Below, one piece after another: positions 15,302 through 24,282 of a stretch of DNA of 31,569 nt. The notes under the pieces are model-generated. The model saw only the letters and a list, made by a program, of their open reading frames with translations. It did no database searches and was not told the origin of the DNA. Origin of the DNA: JAHRVQ01 sp964548025 (GTDB lineage: Bacteria > Pseudomonadota > Gammaproteobacteria > Pseudomonadales > Azotimanducaceae). Numbering within the stretch: position 1 is the first letter of the stretch; every line of letters starts with the position of its first letter. Position numbers and translations under genes: made by a program. The stretch is taken from the NCBI GenBank assembly GCA_964548025.1, contig CAZJRI010000050.1, forward strand, positions 1 through 31,569. Direction: 5' to 3'.

Positions 15302-17449
15302 ATGAGACAACTAATAGTACCAGTGCTAATGGGACTCGTTGCTGGTTGTTCAGGTGAGTCATCAGAAGTGGCTGAAAATAAGGCGGATATGCCGATGCAG
15401 ATTTTGAAATACCCCGAAACCAGACGGGGTGCGATTGTTGATACCTACTTTGGAGAAGAGGTAGCTGACCCCTATCGATGGCTCGAGGATGATCGAAGCG
15501 AGGAGACCGGCAACTGGATCAGGGCTCAGAATGAGGTCACATTTGGCTACCTGAACAAAATTCCATATCGGGATACCCTGAGAGGGTCGCTTGAGAACAG
15601 GTGGAACTATGAAAGAGTTTCAGCACCGGTAAAAGAAGGTGACTATACCTACTTCTACAAGAATGACGGTCTGCAGGATCAGAGTATCGTTTATAGAGAA
15701 AAAAGAGAGGATGAAGAAGAAGTATTCCTTGATCCCAATAAATTAAGTAATGACGGCACGATTTCTCTGGCAGATCTGAGTTTCTCGAAAGACGGCAGTA
15801 TTGCAGCCTATGCGACCTCTGATGGTGGCAGTGACTGGCGTCGAATCGTGATTATCAATGCCGAAACCCGGGAAGAACTCGAAGATCCCATCGTCGATGT
15901 GAAATTTTCGGGAATTTCGTGGCGGGGTAATGACGGCTTTTATTATTCAGGTTATGACAAACCCGAGGGCAGTGAATTATCTGCCAAAACTGACCAACAC
16001 AAACTTTATTATCACAAGCTTGGTCAGACTCAGAACCAGGATCAACTGGTTTACGGGGGAAGGGACGAAGAGAAGCATCGTTATATCTCGGGCTATGTGT
16101 CGGAAGATGACAGGTATCTTGTCATCTCGGGTGGTAACAGCACGACTGGTAACGATCTATATTTAAGGGATCTGACCAAACCGGCAGAATTGCTCGTTAC
16201 TATACTCGATGATTTCGATTCCGATACTTATGTTTTGGACAACGTGGGTACAAAACTGTACCTGGTGACCAATCGTGATGCCCAGAATAAAAAAATAGTC
16301 ACGGTGGACGCTGCTGATCCAGGACCAGAAAACTGGGTCGATCTGGTCCCCGAAACCGAGCATGTGCTGACAGTTGTAAAGTCCGGTGGGATGATATTTG
16401 CCGAATACATGATTGATGCCATATCAAAAGTCTATCAGTATGACTACAACGGCAAAAAACTGGGTGAACTGGATTTGCCAGGTCCGGGTAACTTCTTCAG
16501 CACTGGAGGTAAGCGGGAGGATCCGATCCTCTACTATGGTTTTACCAACTACAAGACACCGTCCACTCTGTACGCTTTCGATATAGAGAAACGAATGACC
16601 ACCGTATATCGAAATTCCGGCGCGAACTTTAATCCGGATGACTACGAATCGAATCAGGTTTTCTACGAATCTCGTGATGGAACGAGAATTCCGATGATCA
16701 TCACGCACAAAAAGGATATGAAACTGGATGGAAAAAATCCAACCATCCTCTATGGTTATGGTGGTTTTAATGTCAGTCTGACGCCTAACTTCAATATCCC
16801 GATGTCCGTCTGGATGGAAAAAGGCGGTATCTATGCCATACCTAATCTAAGGGGTGGAGGAGAATACGGTGAAGCCTGGCACAATGCTGGCATTAAACAG
16901 AACAAACAGAATGTATTCGATGACTTTATTGCCGCTGCCGAATACCTGATAAATAATAATTACACCTCGAGTGACCATCTGGCCATCTTCGGCGGGTCAA
17001 ATGGTGGACTGCTGGTCGGTGCAGTACTCACCCAGAGACCGGAACTTGTGAAAGTTGCACTACCCGCAGTTGGCGTACTTGATATGCTGCGATATCACAC
17101 CTTCACCGCAGGCGCAGGCTGGGCGTATGACTATGGGACGGCGGAAGAAAGTGTTGAAATGTTCGAATACCTCAGGGGTTATTCACCGTTACACAATATT
17201 AAACAGGGTGGATTTTATCCTGCGACTCTCATCACGACGGCTGATCATGACGACCGGGTTGTACCTGCTCATTCTTTTAAGTTCGCCGCAGAATTGCAGT
17301 CGAAACAGGCGAAGGACGAACCGGTACTGATTCGTGTCGAAACCAGAGCAGGACACGGGCTGGGAACCCCGGTATCCAAATCCATTGAGCAATATGCCGA
17401 CATACTGAGTTTCACTTTGTTTAATATGGGAGTCGAAGAACTGGACTGA
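15302..17449 (+). CDS. Prolyl oligopeptidase (family S9A), probable outer-membrane lipoprotein
   Basis: The enzyme cleaves short peptides after proline. ATG 15302 is chosen over the longer GTG/ATG frame from 15188 because GGAGGA (15285-15290) precedes it and because it yields a lipoprotein signal peptide, MRQLIVPVLMGLVAGC, with lipobox VAGC and lipidated C16. Ser at +2 fits outer-membrane sorting. The 715-residue protein has the S9A N-terminal stretch ADPYRWLED and a propeller in the middle. The catalytic triad is S566 (GGSNGG), D650 (DHDDRV) and H685 (AGHGLG). A periplasmic or surface lipid-anchored form is seen in some marine bacteria and points to use of external peptides. Flanks suggest a single-gene unit. 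Confidence 0.95.
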   Translation: MRQLIVPVLMGLVAGCSGESSEVAENKADMPMQILKYPETRRGAIVDTYFGEEVADPYRWLEDDRSEETGNWIRAQNEVTFGYLNKIPYRDTLRGSLENRWNYERVSAPVKEGDYTYFYKNDGLQDQSIVYREKREDEEEVFLDPNKLSNDGTISLADLSFSKDGSIAAYATSDGGSDWRRIVIINAETREELEDPIVDVKFSGISWRGNDGFYYSGYDKPEGSELSAKTDQHKLYYHKLGQTQNQDQLVYGGRDEEKHRYISGYVSEDDRYLVISGGNSTTGNDLYLRDLTKPAELLVTILDDFDSDTYVLDNVGTKLYLVTNRDAQNKKIVTVDAADPGPENWVDLVPETEHVLTVVKSGGMIFAEYMIDAISKVYQYDYNGKKLGELDLPGPGNFFSTGGKREDPILYYGFTNYKTPSTLYAFDIEKRMTTVYRNSGANFNPDDYESNQVFYESRDGTRIPMIITHKKDMKLDGKNPTILYGYGGFNVSLTPNFNIPMSVWMEKGGIYAIPNLRGGGEYGEAWHNAGIKQNKQNVFDDFIAAAEYLINNNYTSSDHLAIFGGSNGGLLVGAVLTQRPELVKVALPAVGVLDMLRYHTFTAGAGWAYDYGTAEESVEMFEYLRGYSPLHNIKQGGFYPATLITTADHDDRVVPAHSFKFAAELQSKQAKDEPVLIRVETRAGHGLGTPVSKSIEQYADILSFTLFNMGVEELD

Positions 17450-17572
17450 GTCCGGATTCTAGGCTAGCGCGATTATCCCAATGATTATGGTGTCAGAGTG
17501 ATAGCAATCTCTGGTGAGAGAATCACTATGCATTTCTCAAATGTTGTAGATGACGAGGGAGAGAAAAAAAGA

Positions 17573-19453
17573 ATGAAAATGCGGACAAGTATGCTCTTGG
17601 GACTACTATCCCTGAGCGCATCGGTCACAGGTTCCCCCCATGAATCCACAAATCTCTATTGGGGTGATACTCATCTGCACACTGCATACTCCGCTGATGC
17701 TTTCCTCAGTCAGAATTACTCCTCGACACCAGATACAGCCTACCGTTGGGCCAAGGGTCAGCCGGTGATCCATCCCTATACCCGGGCAAAAGTACGTATC
17801 AATACGCCTCTGGATTTCCTTGTCGTTTCAGATCACGCCGAGGGGCTTGGCGTGATTCGAGCGATTGTCAATGAAAAGGAGGAACTAGGTGGAGATCTTT
17901 CCATCTGGGAAGAGCTATTGCGCTGGTATGCCTTGAGGTCAGTTCGCCACAGAGTCGCTGAAAATGAGGGCGGGGATGTCTTCAGGAATGCGCTGCCGAT
18001 GAAGGCAGAGAATCCCGGCACAGACCCGGTTCAGGACCCGTCAAATCAACGGGCGGGAAGGTTGTTCGGTGATATTTCAAAGACCAGAGCGACTGCCTGG
18101 GGTGAGATTGTCAGCGCGGCTGAGCGACATAATGATCCGGGTAAATTCACGGCTTTTCTTGGGTGGGAATGGAGTTCGGTGCCTACCGGCGTAAATCTGC
18201 ATCGTGTGGTTATGACGCCTAACGGGGAAGCAGAGGCGAGTCAGTATCTGCCCTATGGCTCGGATCAAAGCCAATACCCGGAAGATCTGTGGGCGTGGCT
18301 TAAGCAAACGGCTGAGACGACCGGTAGTGAGTTTTTAGCGATTCCTCATAACTCGAATTTGTCGAAGGGTTATATGTTCCCTGAGGTCACGCTTCGCGGG
18401 CAGCCGATTGACGTCAGTTACGCCCGCACCCGGCTGGCCTGGGAGCCAGTGGTGGAAGTAACCCAGATCAAAGGAGATTCAGAGACCCATTCTGAGCTGT
18501 CACCGGATGATGCCCTTTCTGATTTTGAGAATTATCCATTCTATCTTCAGCAGTCGGCCGAAGAGTATAAGGTCACAAAAGCTGATTTCATTCGGGCTGG
18601 CTTGCGCACCGGTTTGGAAATTGAAGACAGCATTGGCGTGAATCCTTATCAGTTTGGTCTGATTGGTTCTACGGATTCTCATACCGGCTTGTCATCCGCA
18701 GAGGAAGATAACTTCTGGGGTAAATTTGCCATCGACGCCACCCCTTCGACAAAACAACAGGATTTAATCGGAGGAACCAGTGCATCAGGCTGGAACATGT
18801 CTGCGTCTGGTCTCGCGGCGGTCTGGGCAAACGAGAATACCCGCGAGAGCATTTTCGCTGCGTTTAAAAGACGTGAAGTCTATGCGACCACCGGGCCACG
18901 ATTAAGCGTTCGCTTCTTTGGTGGCTGGGGTTTTGATGAAGGCGCTGAACTTGCAGAGAATCTGGCTGACATTGGATATCAGCAAGGAGTCCCGATGGGT
19001 GGCAATCTGATAGCGACAGGATTTCAGAGAAGCAGAATTCAGTTTCTGATCAGAGCGGTCAAAGATCCGCAGGGTGCAAACCTGGATCGGGTTCAGGTAG
19101 TTAAGGGATGGCTCGATGAGGATAGCAACAGTCATGAAAAGGTCTTTAACGTGGTGTGGTCTGATGATCGCCAGGCAGACGAGACGGGTGAATTACCCAC
19201 GGTGGGCGACACTGTGGACAGAGAGACCGCGAGCTACGAGAATAGTATCGGTTCGCCTGAATTGGCGGCGTTATGGACTGATCCGACCTTTAATGCCAGT
19301 CAACGGGCATTTTATTATTTACGGGTACTGCAAATTCCGACGCCGCGTCATTCTCTATATGATGCAGTGGCCGCTCAGATTGAAGTGCCGGATGAAGGTC
19401 CACCGGTTATCCAGGAGCGGGCTTATACTTCGCCGATTTGGTATACCCCATAA
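17573..19453 (+). CDS. DUF3604 family periplasmic protein, PHP/metallohydrolase-like
   Basis: ATG 17573 is preferred, since GAGGGAGAG precedes it and a signal peptide follows directly (MKMRTSMLLGLLSLSASVTG, cut near residue 20). Earlier in-frame starts at 17498 and 17528 would add a charged leader. The 626-residue protein has candidate metal ligands: H34 and H36 in WGDTHLHTAYS, D87 and H88 in VVSDHAEG, and D368 and H370 in STDSHTG. This pattern resembles PHP-type metal-dependent phosphoesterases. DUF3604 proteins are uncharacterised. The parvulin-like and HupE/UreJ_2 genes that follow suggest one functional block. Family recognition is good; substrate is unknown. Confidence 0.88.
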   Translation: MKMRTSMLLGLLSLSASVTGSPHESTNLYWGDTHLHTAYSADAFLSQNYSSTPDTAYRWAKGQPVIHPYTRAKVRINTPLDFLVVSDHAEGLGVIRAIVNEKEELGGDLSIWEELLRWYALRSVRHRVAENEGGDVFRNALPMKAENPGTDPVQDPSNQRAGRLFGDISKTRATAWGEIVSAAERHNDPGKFTAFLGWEWSSVPTGVNLHRVVMTPNGEAEASQYLPYGSDQSQYPEDLWAWLKQTAETTGSEFLAIPHNSNLSKGYMFPEVTLRGQPIDVSYARTRLAWEPVVEVTQIKGDSETHSELSPDDALSDFENYPFYLQQSAEEYKVTKADFIRAGLRTGLEIEDSIGVNPYQFGLIGSTDSHTGLSSAEEDNFWGKFAIDATPSTKQQDLIGGTSASGWNMSASGLAAVWANENTRESIFAAFKRREVYATTGPRLSVRFFGGWGFDEGAELAENLADIGYQQGVPMGGNLIATGFQRSRIQFLIRAVKDPQGANLDRVQVVKGWLDEDSNSHEKVFNVVWSDDRQADETGELPTVGDTVDRETASYENSIGSPELAALWTDPTFNASQRAFYYLRVLQIPTPRHSLYDAVAAQIEVPDEGPPVIQERAYTSPIWYTP

Positions 19454-19563
19454 CAGTCCTTGCAAGTAGGGATGAAATCCGGGAAAGAGGGCGGCGTCCA
19501 TAACGTTACCTGCGAATCGAATCGTATATTAATTATCAGGATTACCGGAGCAGGGAACTTCCG

Positions 19564-20460
19564 ATGCGAAATCTGTTGAAAGAACCATTGGTGCAATTTG
19601 TAGCAGCCGGACTAGCTCTCTTTCTGCTGTCAGAAATCTTCAGATCGGATAGCAACGAAATTGATAGTAATCGCCTGGTTGTTGATCAGGACGTTCTGGT
19701 CAAACATCTTCAGTATAAGAAGAGAGCCTTCAATCAGGCAGAGGCACAGAACTATTACCTGTCTCTGAGCAAATCGGCACGAGAGAAACTCATTGCTGAC
19801 TATATCCGGGAGGAAGTGCTGTATCGAGAAGCACTGGCATTGGGGCTTGAGGAGGATGATCAGATAATCAGACGCAGGCTGATTCAGAAGCTCGATTACA
19901 TTTCTCTGGGCTTTGCTGATGATCTGCCAGAGATTTCTGTGCAGAGATTGGCGCAGTATTTTTCGGAAAACCACGCTACCTACCTTATTGACTCATCCAT
20001 CACATTCACCCATGTGTTTTTCGATGCTGACAAACATGGTGCCAGCAATGCTGCTGGTCTAGCGAGGACAACGCTGGATAAACTCAACAATGATCACGTG
20101 GCTTTTGAACATGCCGCCAGATACGGAGATCGGTTTCTCTTTCACCGAAATTACGTGGACAGCACACGCGCTCTGATAGCCAGCCACTTCGGAAAAAATT
20201 TAGCTGATGCGCTGTTCGGATTAAGCAACGCGGATAACACCTGGCATGGACCACTGATTTCTCAATATGGTGCGCATCTGGTAATGATCAAACAGATTGA
20301 ACCTGCCCGGTTGCCTGAACTGCATGAAGTTGCCGGTATCGTGCTTCAGGATATGCGGAGAGAATTATCAGCAGCATTGAGAGGGAAAAAAATAGAGAGG
20401 TTGATTGGCAGGTATCAGGTCGAACGAAATTTCTCCGGCGATATTGAAAATGATACCTAG
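19564..20460 (+). CDS. Membrane-anchored parvulin-type peptidyl-prolyl isomerase-like protein
   Basis: The 298-residue product has a short cytoplasmic start, one N-terminal membrane helix (about 8-25, LVQFVAAGLALFLLSEIF) and a long periplasmic part. That part has a SurA-like helical region (KLIADYIREEVLYREALALG) and a C-terminal parvulin-like region (THVFFDA ... HGPLISQYGAHLVMI). It resembles a PpiC-type chaperone/isomerase that helps fold an envelope partner. AGGGAA lies at proper distance before the ATG. It follows the DUF3604 gene by 110 bases and overlaps the HupE-like gene by 11 bases, so it is translationally coupled to the latter. A role in folding one of these two neighbours is inferred. 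Confidence 0.82.
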   Translation: MRNLLKEPLVQFVAAGLALFLLSEIFRSDSNEIDSNRLVVDQDVLVKHLQYKKRAFNQAEAQNYYLSLSKSAREKLIADYIREEVLYREALALGLEEDDQIIRRRLIQKLDYISLGFADDLPEISVQRLAQYFSENHATYLIDSSITFTHVFFDADKHGASNAAGLARTTLDKLNNDHVAFEHAARYGDRFLFHRNYVDSTRALIASHFGKNLADALFGLSNADNTWHGPLISQYGAHLVMIKQIEPARLPELHEVAGIVLQDMRRELSAALRGKKIERLIGRYQVERNFSGDIENDT

Positions 20461-21493
20461 GTTCCAAATGATTGGACTAATTCTGATTGGGCTGATCTTG
20501 TTCTCAATTGACAGCTACAGTCACGAAGGTCGACCTGTATATATTGAGGTAGAGGAAGAAAACGTCAATCAGTTCACGATGAGATGGAAAATCCCGCCGG
20601 TTCTCGCATCGAGTATGGAACCCCGGATAGATCTGAAGGGAGATGGTTGTGAGTTGATTTCAGGTCGAATGAAACCTGCACTCACAGGTAAAAAACAGAT
20701 CAACTGCACAGGTTCTTCGGCAGAAAAAAAAGCTAACGATATCAGGCTGGGGTCACCGAGCGTGGTGGTAGAGTACCCGCAAGGCAATCCGGCGCTTTCA
20801 ACACTTGTGCAGATAACGCGTACCGATGGAACCTCATACAGTCTTTACAATGGACCAGATGTGACAAGAATACCGCTTCCGACGCAGTTGACAGTCTGGG
20901 ATCAGGCGAAAAAATACATCAGCGGGGGCATTGAGCATATTCTAAATGGCTTTGATCATCTGCTGTTCGTACTCTGTCTAATGCAGATAGCAGGCAGCCC
21001 GAGAGGCATTTTGATAGCGATCACGGGATTCACATTTGCACATTCCGTGACGCTTGCAATAGCGACATTAGGGGTTTTGCAGATCAACCTTGCGCTGGTT
21101 GATGCGCTTATATCGTTGAGTATCGTTGTACTGGCTATTGAAATAGTGAAGAACAGGCGTGATACCCTGACATGGCGATATCCTGTCGTCATTGCAACCT
21201 TGTTCGGCCTTCTCCACGGATTTGGATTTGCCGGTGCATTGTCTGGTTTTGCCAGCCCCCAAAAAATGGAAGTCCTCACGCTTGCCTTTTTTAATATTGG
21301 TATCGAGGCAGGGCAATTGTTTTTCATTCTGGCAGTTACTGCAGTGATTAAGTTAGTGCAGTGGCTGGGCGGCAGGAGAACAGTATTAAATTACACCGAT
21401 GGACTCTTACCTCTGTCTATTGTCAGGTTTGTTGGTGTCATCGGTATGTATTGGTTTTTTGATAGAAGCGTAATGCTGATTTCACCTATCTAA
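20450..21493 (+). CDS. HupE/UreJ_2 family membrane protein
   Basis: ATG 20450 overlaps the previous stop by 11 bases; ATG 20468 is an alternative. The 347-residue protein has a signal sequence ending near SYS/HEGRP, so the mature N-terminus carries a histidine, followed by about 130 periplasmic residues. About six or seven membrane helices follow. Family motifs are GIEHILNGFDHLLF (H163, D169, H170), FAHSVTLAIA and LHGFGFAGAL (H256). HupE and UreJ relatives are linked to nickel or cobalt uptake, and the conserved His/Asp residues fit metal passage, but the UreJ_2 branch is uncharacterised. No hydrogenase or urease genes are nearby, so a nickel-enzyme role is not supported here. Confidence 0.88.
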   Translation: MIPRFQMIGLILIGLILFSIDSYSHEGRPVYIEVEEENVNQFTMRWKIPPVLASSMEPRIDLKGDGCELISGRMKPALTGKKQINCTGSSAEKKANDIRLGSPSVVVEYPQGNPALSTLVQITRTDGTSYSLYNGPDVTRIPLPTQLTVWDQAKKYISGGIEHILNGFDHLLFVLCLMQIAGSPRGILIAITGFTFAHSVTLAIATLGVLQINLALVDALISLSIVVLAIEIVKNRRDTLTWRYPVVIATLFGLLHGFGFAGALSGFASPQKMEVLTLAFFNIGIEAGQLFFILAVTAVIKLVQWLGGRRTVLNYTDGLLPLSIVRFVGVIGMYWFFDRSVMLISPI

Positions 21494-21620
21494 AAAGCGC
21501 GCAGGGGTATGATAGAGTAACGCAGGATCTAAGCGTCGTAGTAAATTGACCAGGGATAGTTGCCTGAGTCGGTGCGATTGAGCATAGCCAAAAAAAGATT
21601 TCGATGAGGGGATTCACAAG

Positions 21621-22556
21621 ATGATTATAGATTGCCACACTCATTTGTTCGTCAAAGAATTCCAGAATGAATCCGCCGTCTCCCCCACCTGGGACCCCAG
21701 CCGGGATAAGAGCGAAAAAGTAGAAGAGGCCGCCAAGGCATATACCGACTCTGAATCTGAATTGCTCGACCCAGACGGCAGCGAACACATTAAGAGAATG
21801 GATGAGGCGGGTATCGACAAATCAGTCATTCTTCACCTGGATTATGGGCTGCTTTTTGGTGAGGGAGATATGTCCATCGAAGCGCAGAATAAATACGTCA
21901 GTGACGTCGTTGGGAACTATCCTGACCGGCTTATCTGGTTTTGCGGCATCGACCCGCGAAGAAGTAATTCGTTGGAGTTGTTGGATACATGTGTCAATGA
22001 GTGGGGTGCCAGTGGTATCAAGATGTATCCGACCACGGGTTTTCTCCCGGCAGACAAGGCAGCCTATCCTTTTTACGAAAGGGCCGCCGAATGGAAGATT
22101 CCCGTGATGTTTCACATGGGCCCTGAAGACCCGCCTTTTCACAATGAGGGGAATGCACATCCCGCAACGTTGTTAAAGGTCCTGGTGGATTTTCCGGAGC
22201 TGACTGTTATCTCTGCACATCTTGCTTTTGATTACTGGCGAGATCTGATTGCGCTTGGCAAAGTGACGGATAACATATTGTGTGACTTCTCCGCCTGGCA
22301 GGATATTGCAAAGGTAAGATATCCTACCTTCTGCCATGTACTCAGAATGTTTCTGGACGAATTTGGTGCTGACAGAGTGATGTTTGGTACAGACGCACCC
22401 ATTCTTGAGGAATCTGTTTCCAGTCGCGAGTGGGTTGAAATGATCAGAAACCTGCCCCGGGATGCAACGACAGAACGTTCATTCACCGAAGATGAAATTG
22501 AAGCACTTTTTAGTGGTAATGCATGCAGAATGCTTGATTTAGCCCCTGGTGAATAG
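21621..22556 (+). CDS. Amidohydrolase family 2 protein (ACMSD-like TIM barrel)
   Basis: The 311-residue protein begins IIDCHTHLF, with metal ligands H6 and H8. Later conserved positions are the histidines in PVMFHMGPED and VISAHLAFDYW and the aspartate in VMFGTDAPI. This is the metal-dependent amidohydrolase-2 family, whose members decarboxylate or hydrolyse small carboxylic, often aromatic-derived, compounds. Length is typical. The long acidic N-terminal insertion (about 15-55) is not typical of the minimal fold. It is 127 bases after the HupE-like gene and 209 before the FAD oxidoreductase on the same strand, so it could share catabolism with the latter. Substrate is not deduced. Confidence 0.88.
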   Translation: MIIDCHTHLFVKEFQNESAVSPTWDPSRDKSEKVEEAAKAYTDSESELLDPDGSEHIKRMDEAGIDKSVILHLDYGLLFGEGDMSIEAQNKYVSDVVGNYPDRLIWFCGIDPRRSNSLELLDTCVNEWGASGIKMYPTTGFLPADKAAYPFYERAAEWKIPVMFHMGPEDPPFHNEGNAHPATLLKVLVDFPELTVISAHLAFDYWRDLIALGKVTDNILCDFSAWQDIAKVRYPTFCHVLRMFLDEFGADRVMFGTDAPILEESVSSREWVEMIRNLPRDATTERSFTEDEIEALFSGNACRMLDLAPGE

Positions 22557-22765
22557 CCCAATCGTGATTCCAAGGATATTGGCGTGGTTATAGCAAGCAA
22601 CTGGATGCAAACAGATACCCGTGCTCTCGCGACCGAGATCGCGCAGCTTGCGCTCGCTTCACAGTAGGCAAACCGGGCGCTTATATTTAGTAAAAACATA
22701 GTTTATTCTGTCTGCACAATTGCGGCTCAACTACCCTGCTAATTCAGTGATGAAAGGAGACTTTA
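22557..22765 (+). promoter_or_regulatory. Leader of the FAD oxidoreductase gene with mutually exclusive hairpins
   Basis: No gene is present. Three perfect 5-bp stems overlap: TCTCG/CGAGA (22625-22638), CGCGA/TCGCG (22628-22643) and GCGCA/TGCGC (22641-22653). They cannot all form at once. No T-run follows. The FAD gene start lies 112 bases downstream and has a good AAAGGAG site. Attenuation or an unknown repeat are both possible. Confidence 0.35.
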
Positions 22766-24235
22766 ATGAACGTAGTTATCATCGGCGGCTCCATCGCAGG
22801 GCTAATTACATCACTTGCCATGGCGCGTGATGGCCACAAAGTGACGATTCTCGAAAAAGATCCCACGCCCATGCCTGAAACGCCAGCAGAAGCCTTCAAA
22901 CTCTGGAAGCGGCATGGATCCCCCCAGGTCATGCACTCCCATGCTTTTCTGGGTCGGATGCACAATCTGATTCGTGATCGGGAGCCGGAATTCCTGAAAA
23001 AGCTCCTGGAATATGGGGCTGAAGAACTTAAATTTCGTGACTCCGCAAAACAACATTTCGATAACCCGGAGTTCATACCGTCAGATGACGATATTACGTT
23101 GCTGGCCTGTTCAAGGGTTACGTTTGAGTGGGTACTCAGGCGTCATGTGGTTGAAACGGGACTCGTGAATTTCAGAGACGGTGTAGAGGTTCTGGAACTG
23201 ATCGCTGAAAAGGGTGATTCGGTTCCATTGGTGACAGGTGTGCGCATTAGCGATCACGACAAAGAACCAGAGGATCTGATTGGTGATCTGATTGTTGATG
23301 CCAGTGGGCGTCGAACAAAGCTGGCGGAATGGCTTGCTGCAATTGGTTCTGATGAACTTGAAGCTGTGAGTTCACCCTGTGGGATCTTCTATGCCAGTCG
23401 TTTCTATCGTTTGCTCGATGCAGACAAGCGACCCAACAGGGATGGCTTTCAGGGAGGTGACCTGGGCTATGTGAAAGTCGGAGTCTTTCCTGCCGATGAC
23501 AATACCTTCTCAATCACGCTTGCAGCAGCGCCTGATGATGATCCGATGAGAGCGGTGCTTCGAACTGACGGCTATGACAAGGTGGTGAATGCCATACCAA
23601 TGGCCCGACAGTGGGTTGATCCTGCAGTTTCTGAACCAATGAGTGATGCTCACGGAATGGCTAATCTGAATAACATGCATCGATTGATGGTTAAAGATGG
23701 TGAACCCCTTGCATTGGGGCTGATAGCAATTGGTGACTCGCGCGTGCATGCCAATCCGCTAACAGGACGAGGATGTACGCTGGCATGGCTTTGCGCTTAC
23801 GGTCTTGCAGATGCCGCACGGGAACATCCAGATGATCTTCGTGCGCTGGCGCTGGCTCAGAATTCAGTCGTCGAGAATGACTGTGCGCCATGGCTTGAAG
23901 CACAGATGCGTCAGGATGTAGATGCTATCGATGTGAATAACCTGCTGCGTGAAGGCAAGGATCCTTTCCAGGTGGAAAATGAAGATGGCTCTATCGATGA
24001 AAAGGCCTATATGCGGTGCCTGATTCGTGAAGGTCTGGGGCCCGCTTCCCGTGAAGATTTCGAAATAATGAGAACCATGGCGCGAATCGGCCATATGCTC
24101 GATACGCCGGACAACGTTCTCAAGCGACCTGAAACCATGCAGAAGGCGATGGAATGCTATGAAAAAAGGCACGACCGTCCACCCGTTATGGAAGGTCCAA
24201 GTCGTGAAGAGATGCTCAGGATACTGGCTGAGTAG
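22766..24235 (+). CDS. FAD-dependent oxidoreductase/monooxygenase-like protein
   Basis: The 489-residue protein starts with the Rossmann FAD-binding segment VVIIGGSIAGLITSLAMARDG, seen as GGSIAG at residues 7-12, with an acidic ribose-binding residue in TILEKDP. A downstream GDSRVHANPLTGRGCTLAW is the second flavin motif of group-A-type monooxygenases and geranylgeranyl-reductase-like proteins. The segment DLIVDASGRRTKLAEWL (as DASGRRTK) is also typical. AAAGGAG precedes the ATG. C-terminal residues 350-489 are helical and charged and have no domain I can name. It is convergent with the giant activase gene. Hydroxylation of an aromatic or isoprenoid substrate is possible; none is proven. Confidence 0.85.
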   Translation: MNVVIIGGSIAGLITSLAMARDGHKVTILEKDPTPMPETPAEAFKLWKRHGSPQVMHSHAFLGRMHNLIRDREPEFLKKLLEYGAEELKFRDSAKQHFDNPEFIPSDDDITLLACSRVTFEWVLRRHVVETGLVNFRDGVEVLELIAEKGDSVPLVTGVRISDHDKEPEDLIGDLIVDASGRRTKLAEWLAAIGSDELEAVSSPCGIFYASRFYRLLDADKRPNRDGFQGGDLGYVKVGVFPADDNTFSITLAAAPDDDPMRAVLRTDGYDKVVNAIPMARQWVDPAVSEPMSDAHGMANLNNMHRLMVKDGEPLALGLIAIGDSRVHANPLTGRGCTLAWLCAYGLADAAREHPDDLRALALAQNSVVENDCAPWLEAQMRQDVDAIDVNNLLREGKDPFQVENEDGSIDEKAYMRCLIREGLGPASREDFEIMRTMARIGHMLDTPDNVLKRPETMQKAMECYEKRHDRPPVMEGPSREEMLRILAE

Positions 24236-24245
24236 CGGTCGGTGT

Positions 24246-24282
24246 CGATCGGGTCAGAAGCTGTTCGCTGAACACCCGATCG
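24246..24282. terminator. Long hairpin between convergent genes, possible bidirectional terminator
   Basis: CGATCGGGT (24246-24254) pairs perfectly with ACCCGATCG (24274-24282). The 19-base loop can fold further through AGC/GCT. It begins 10 bases after the FAD gene stop and ends directly against the stop codon of the minus-strand activase gene. There is no T-run on either side, so termination may be weak or the hairpin may protect mRNA ends. Confidence 0.65.

Noticed and set aside
20450..21493. Hydrogenase or urease accessory cluster around the HupE/UreJ-like gene
   Set aside because: No hydrogenase or urease structural or maturation gene is in the window.
22232..22699. Minus-strand ORF overlapping the amidohydrolase end and the leader hairpins
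   Set aside because: Most of it is antisense to the conserved amidohydrolase C-terminus, and it has no domain or ribosome-binding site.
24246..24282. Canonical intrinsic terminator
   Set aside because: The stem is strong, but no T-run follows on either strand; it is kept only as a possible bidirectional terminator or mRNA-end hairpin.
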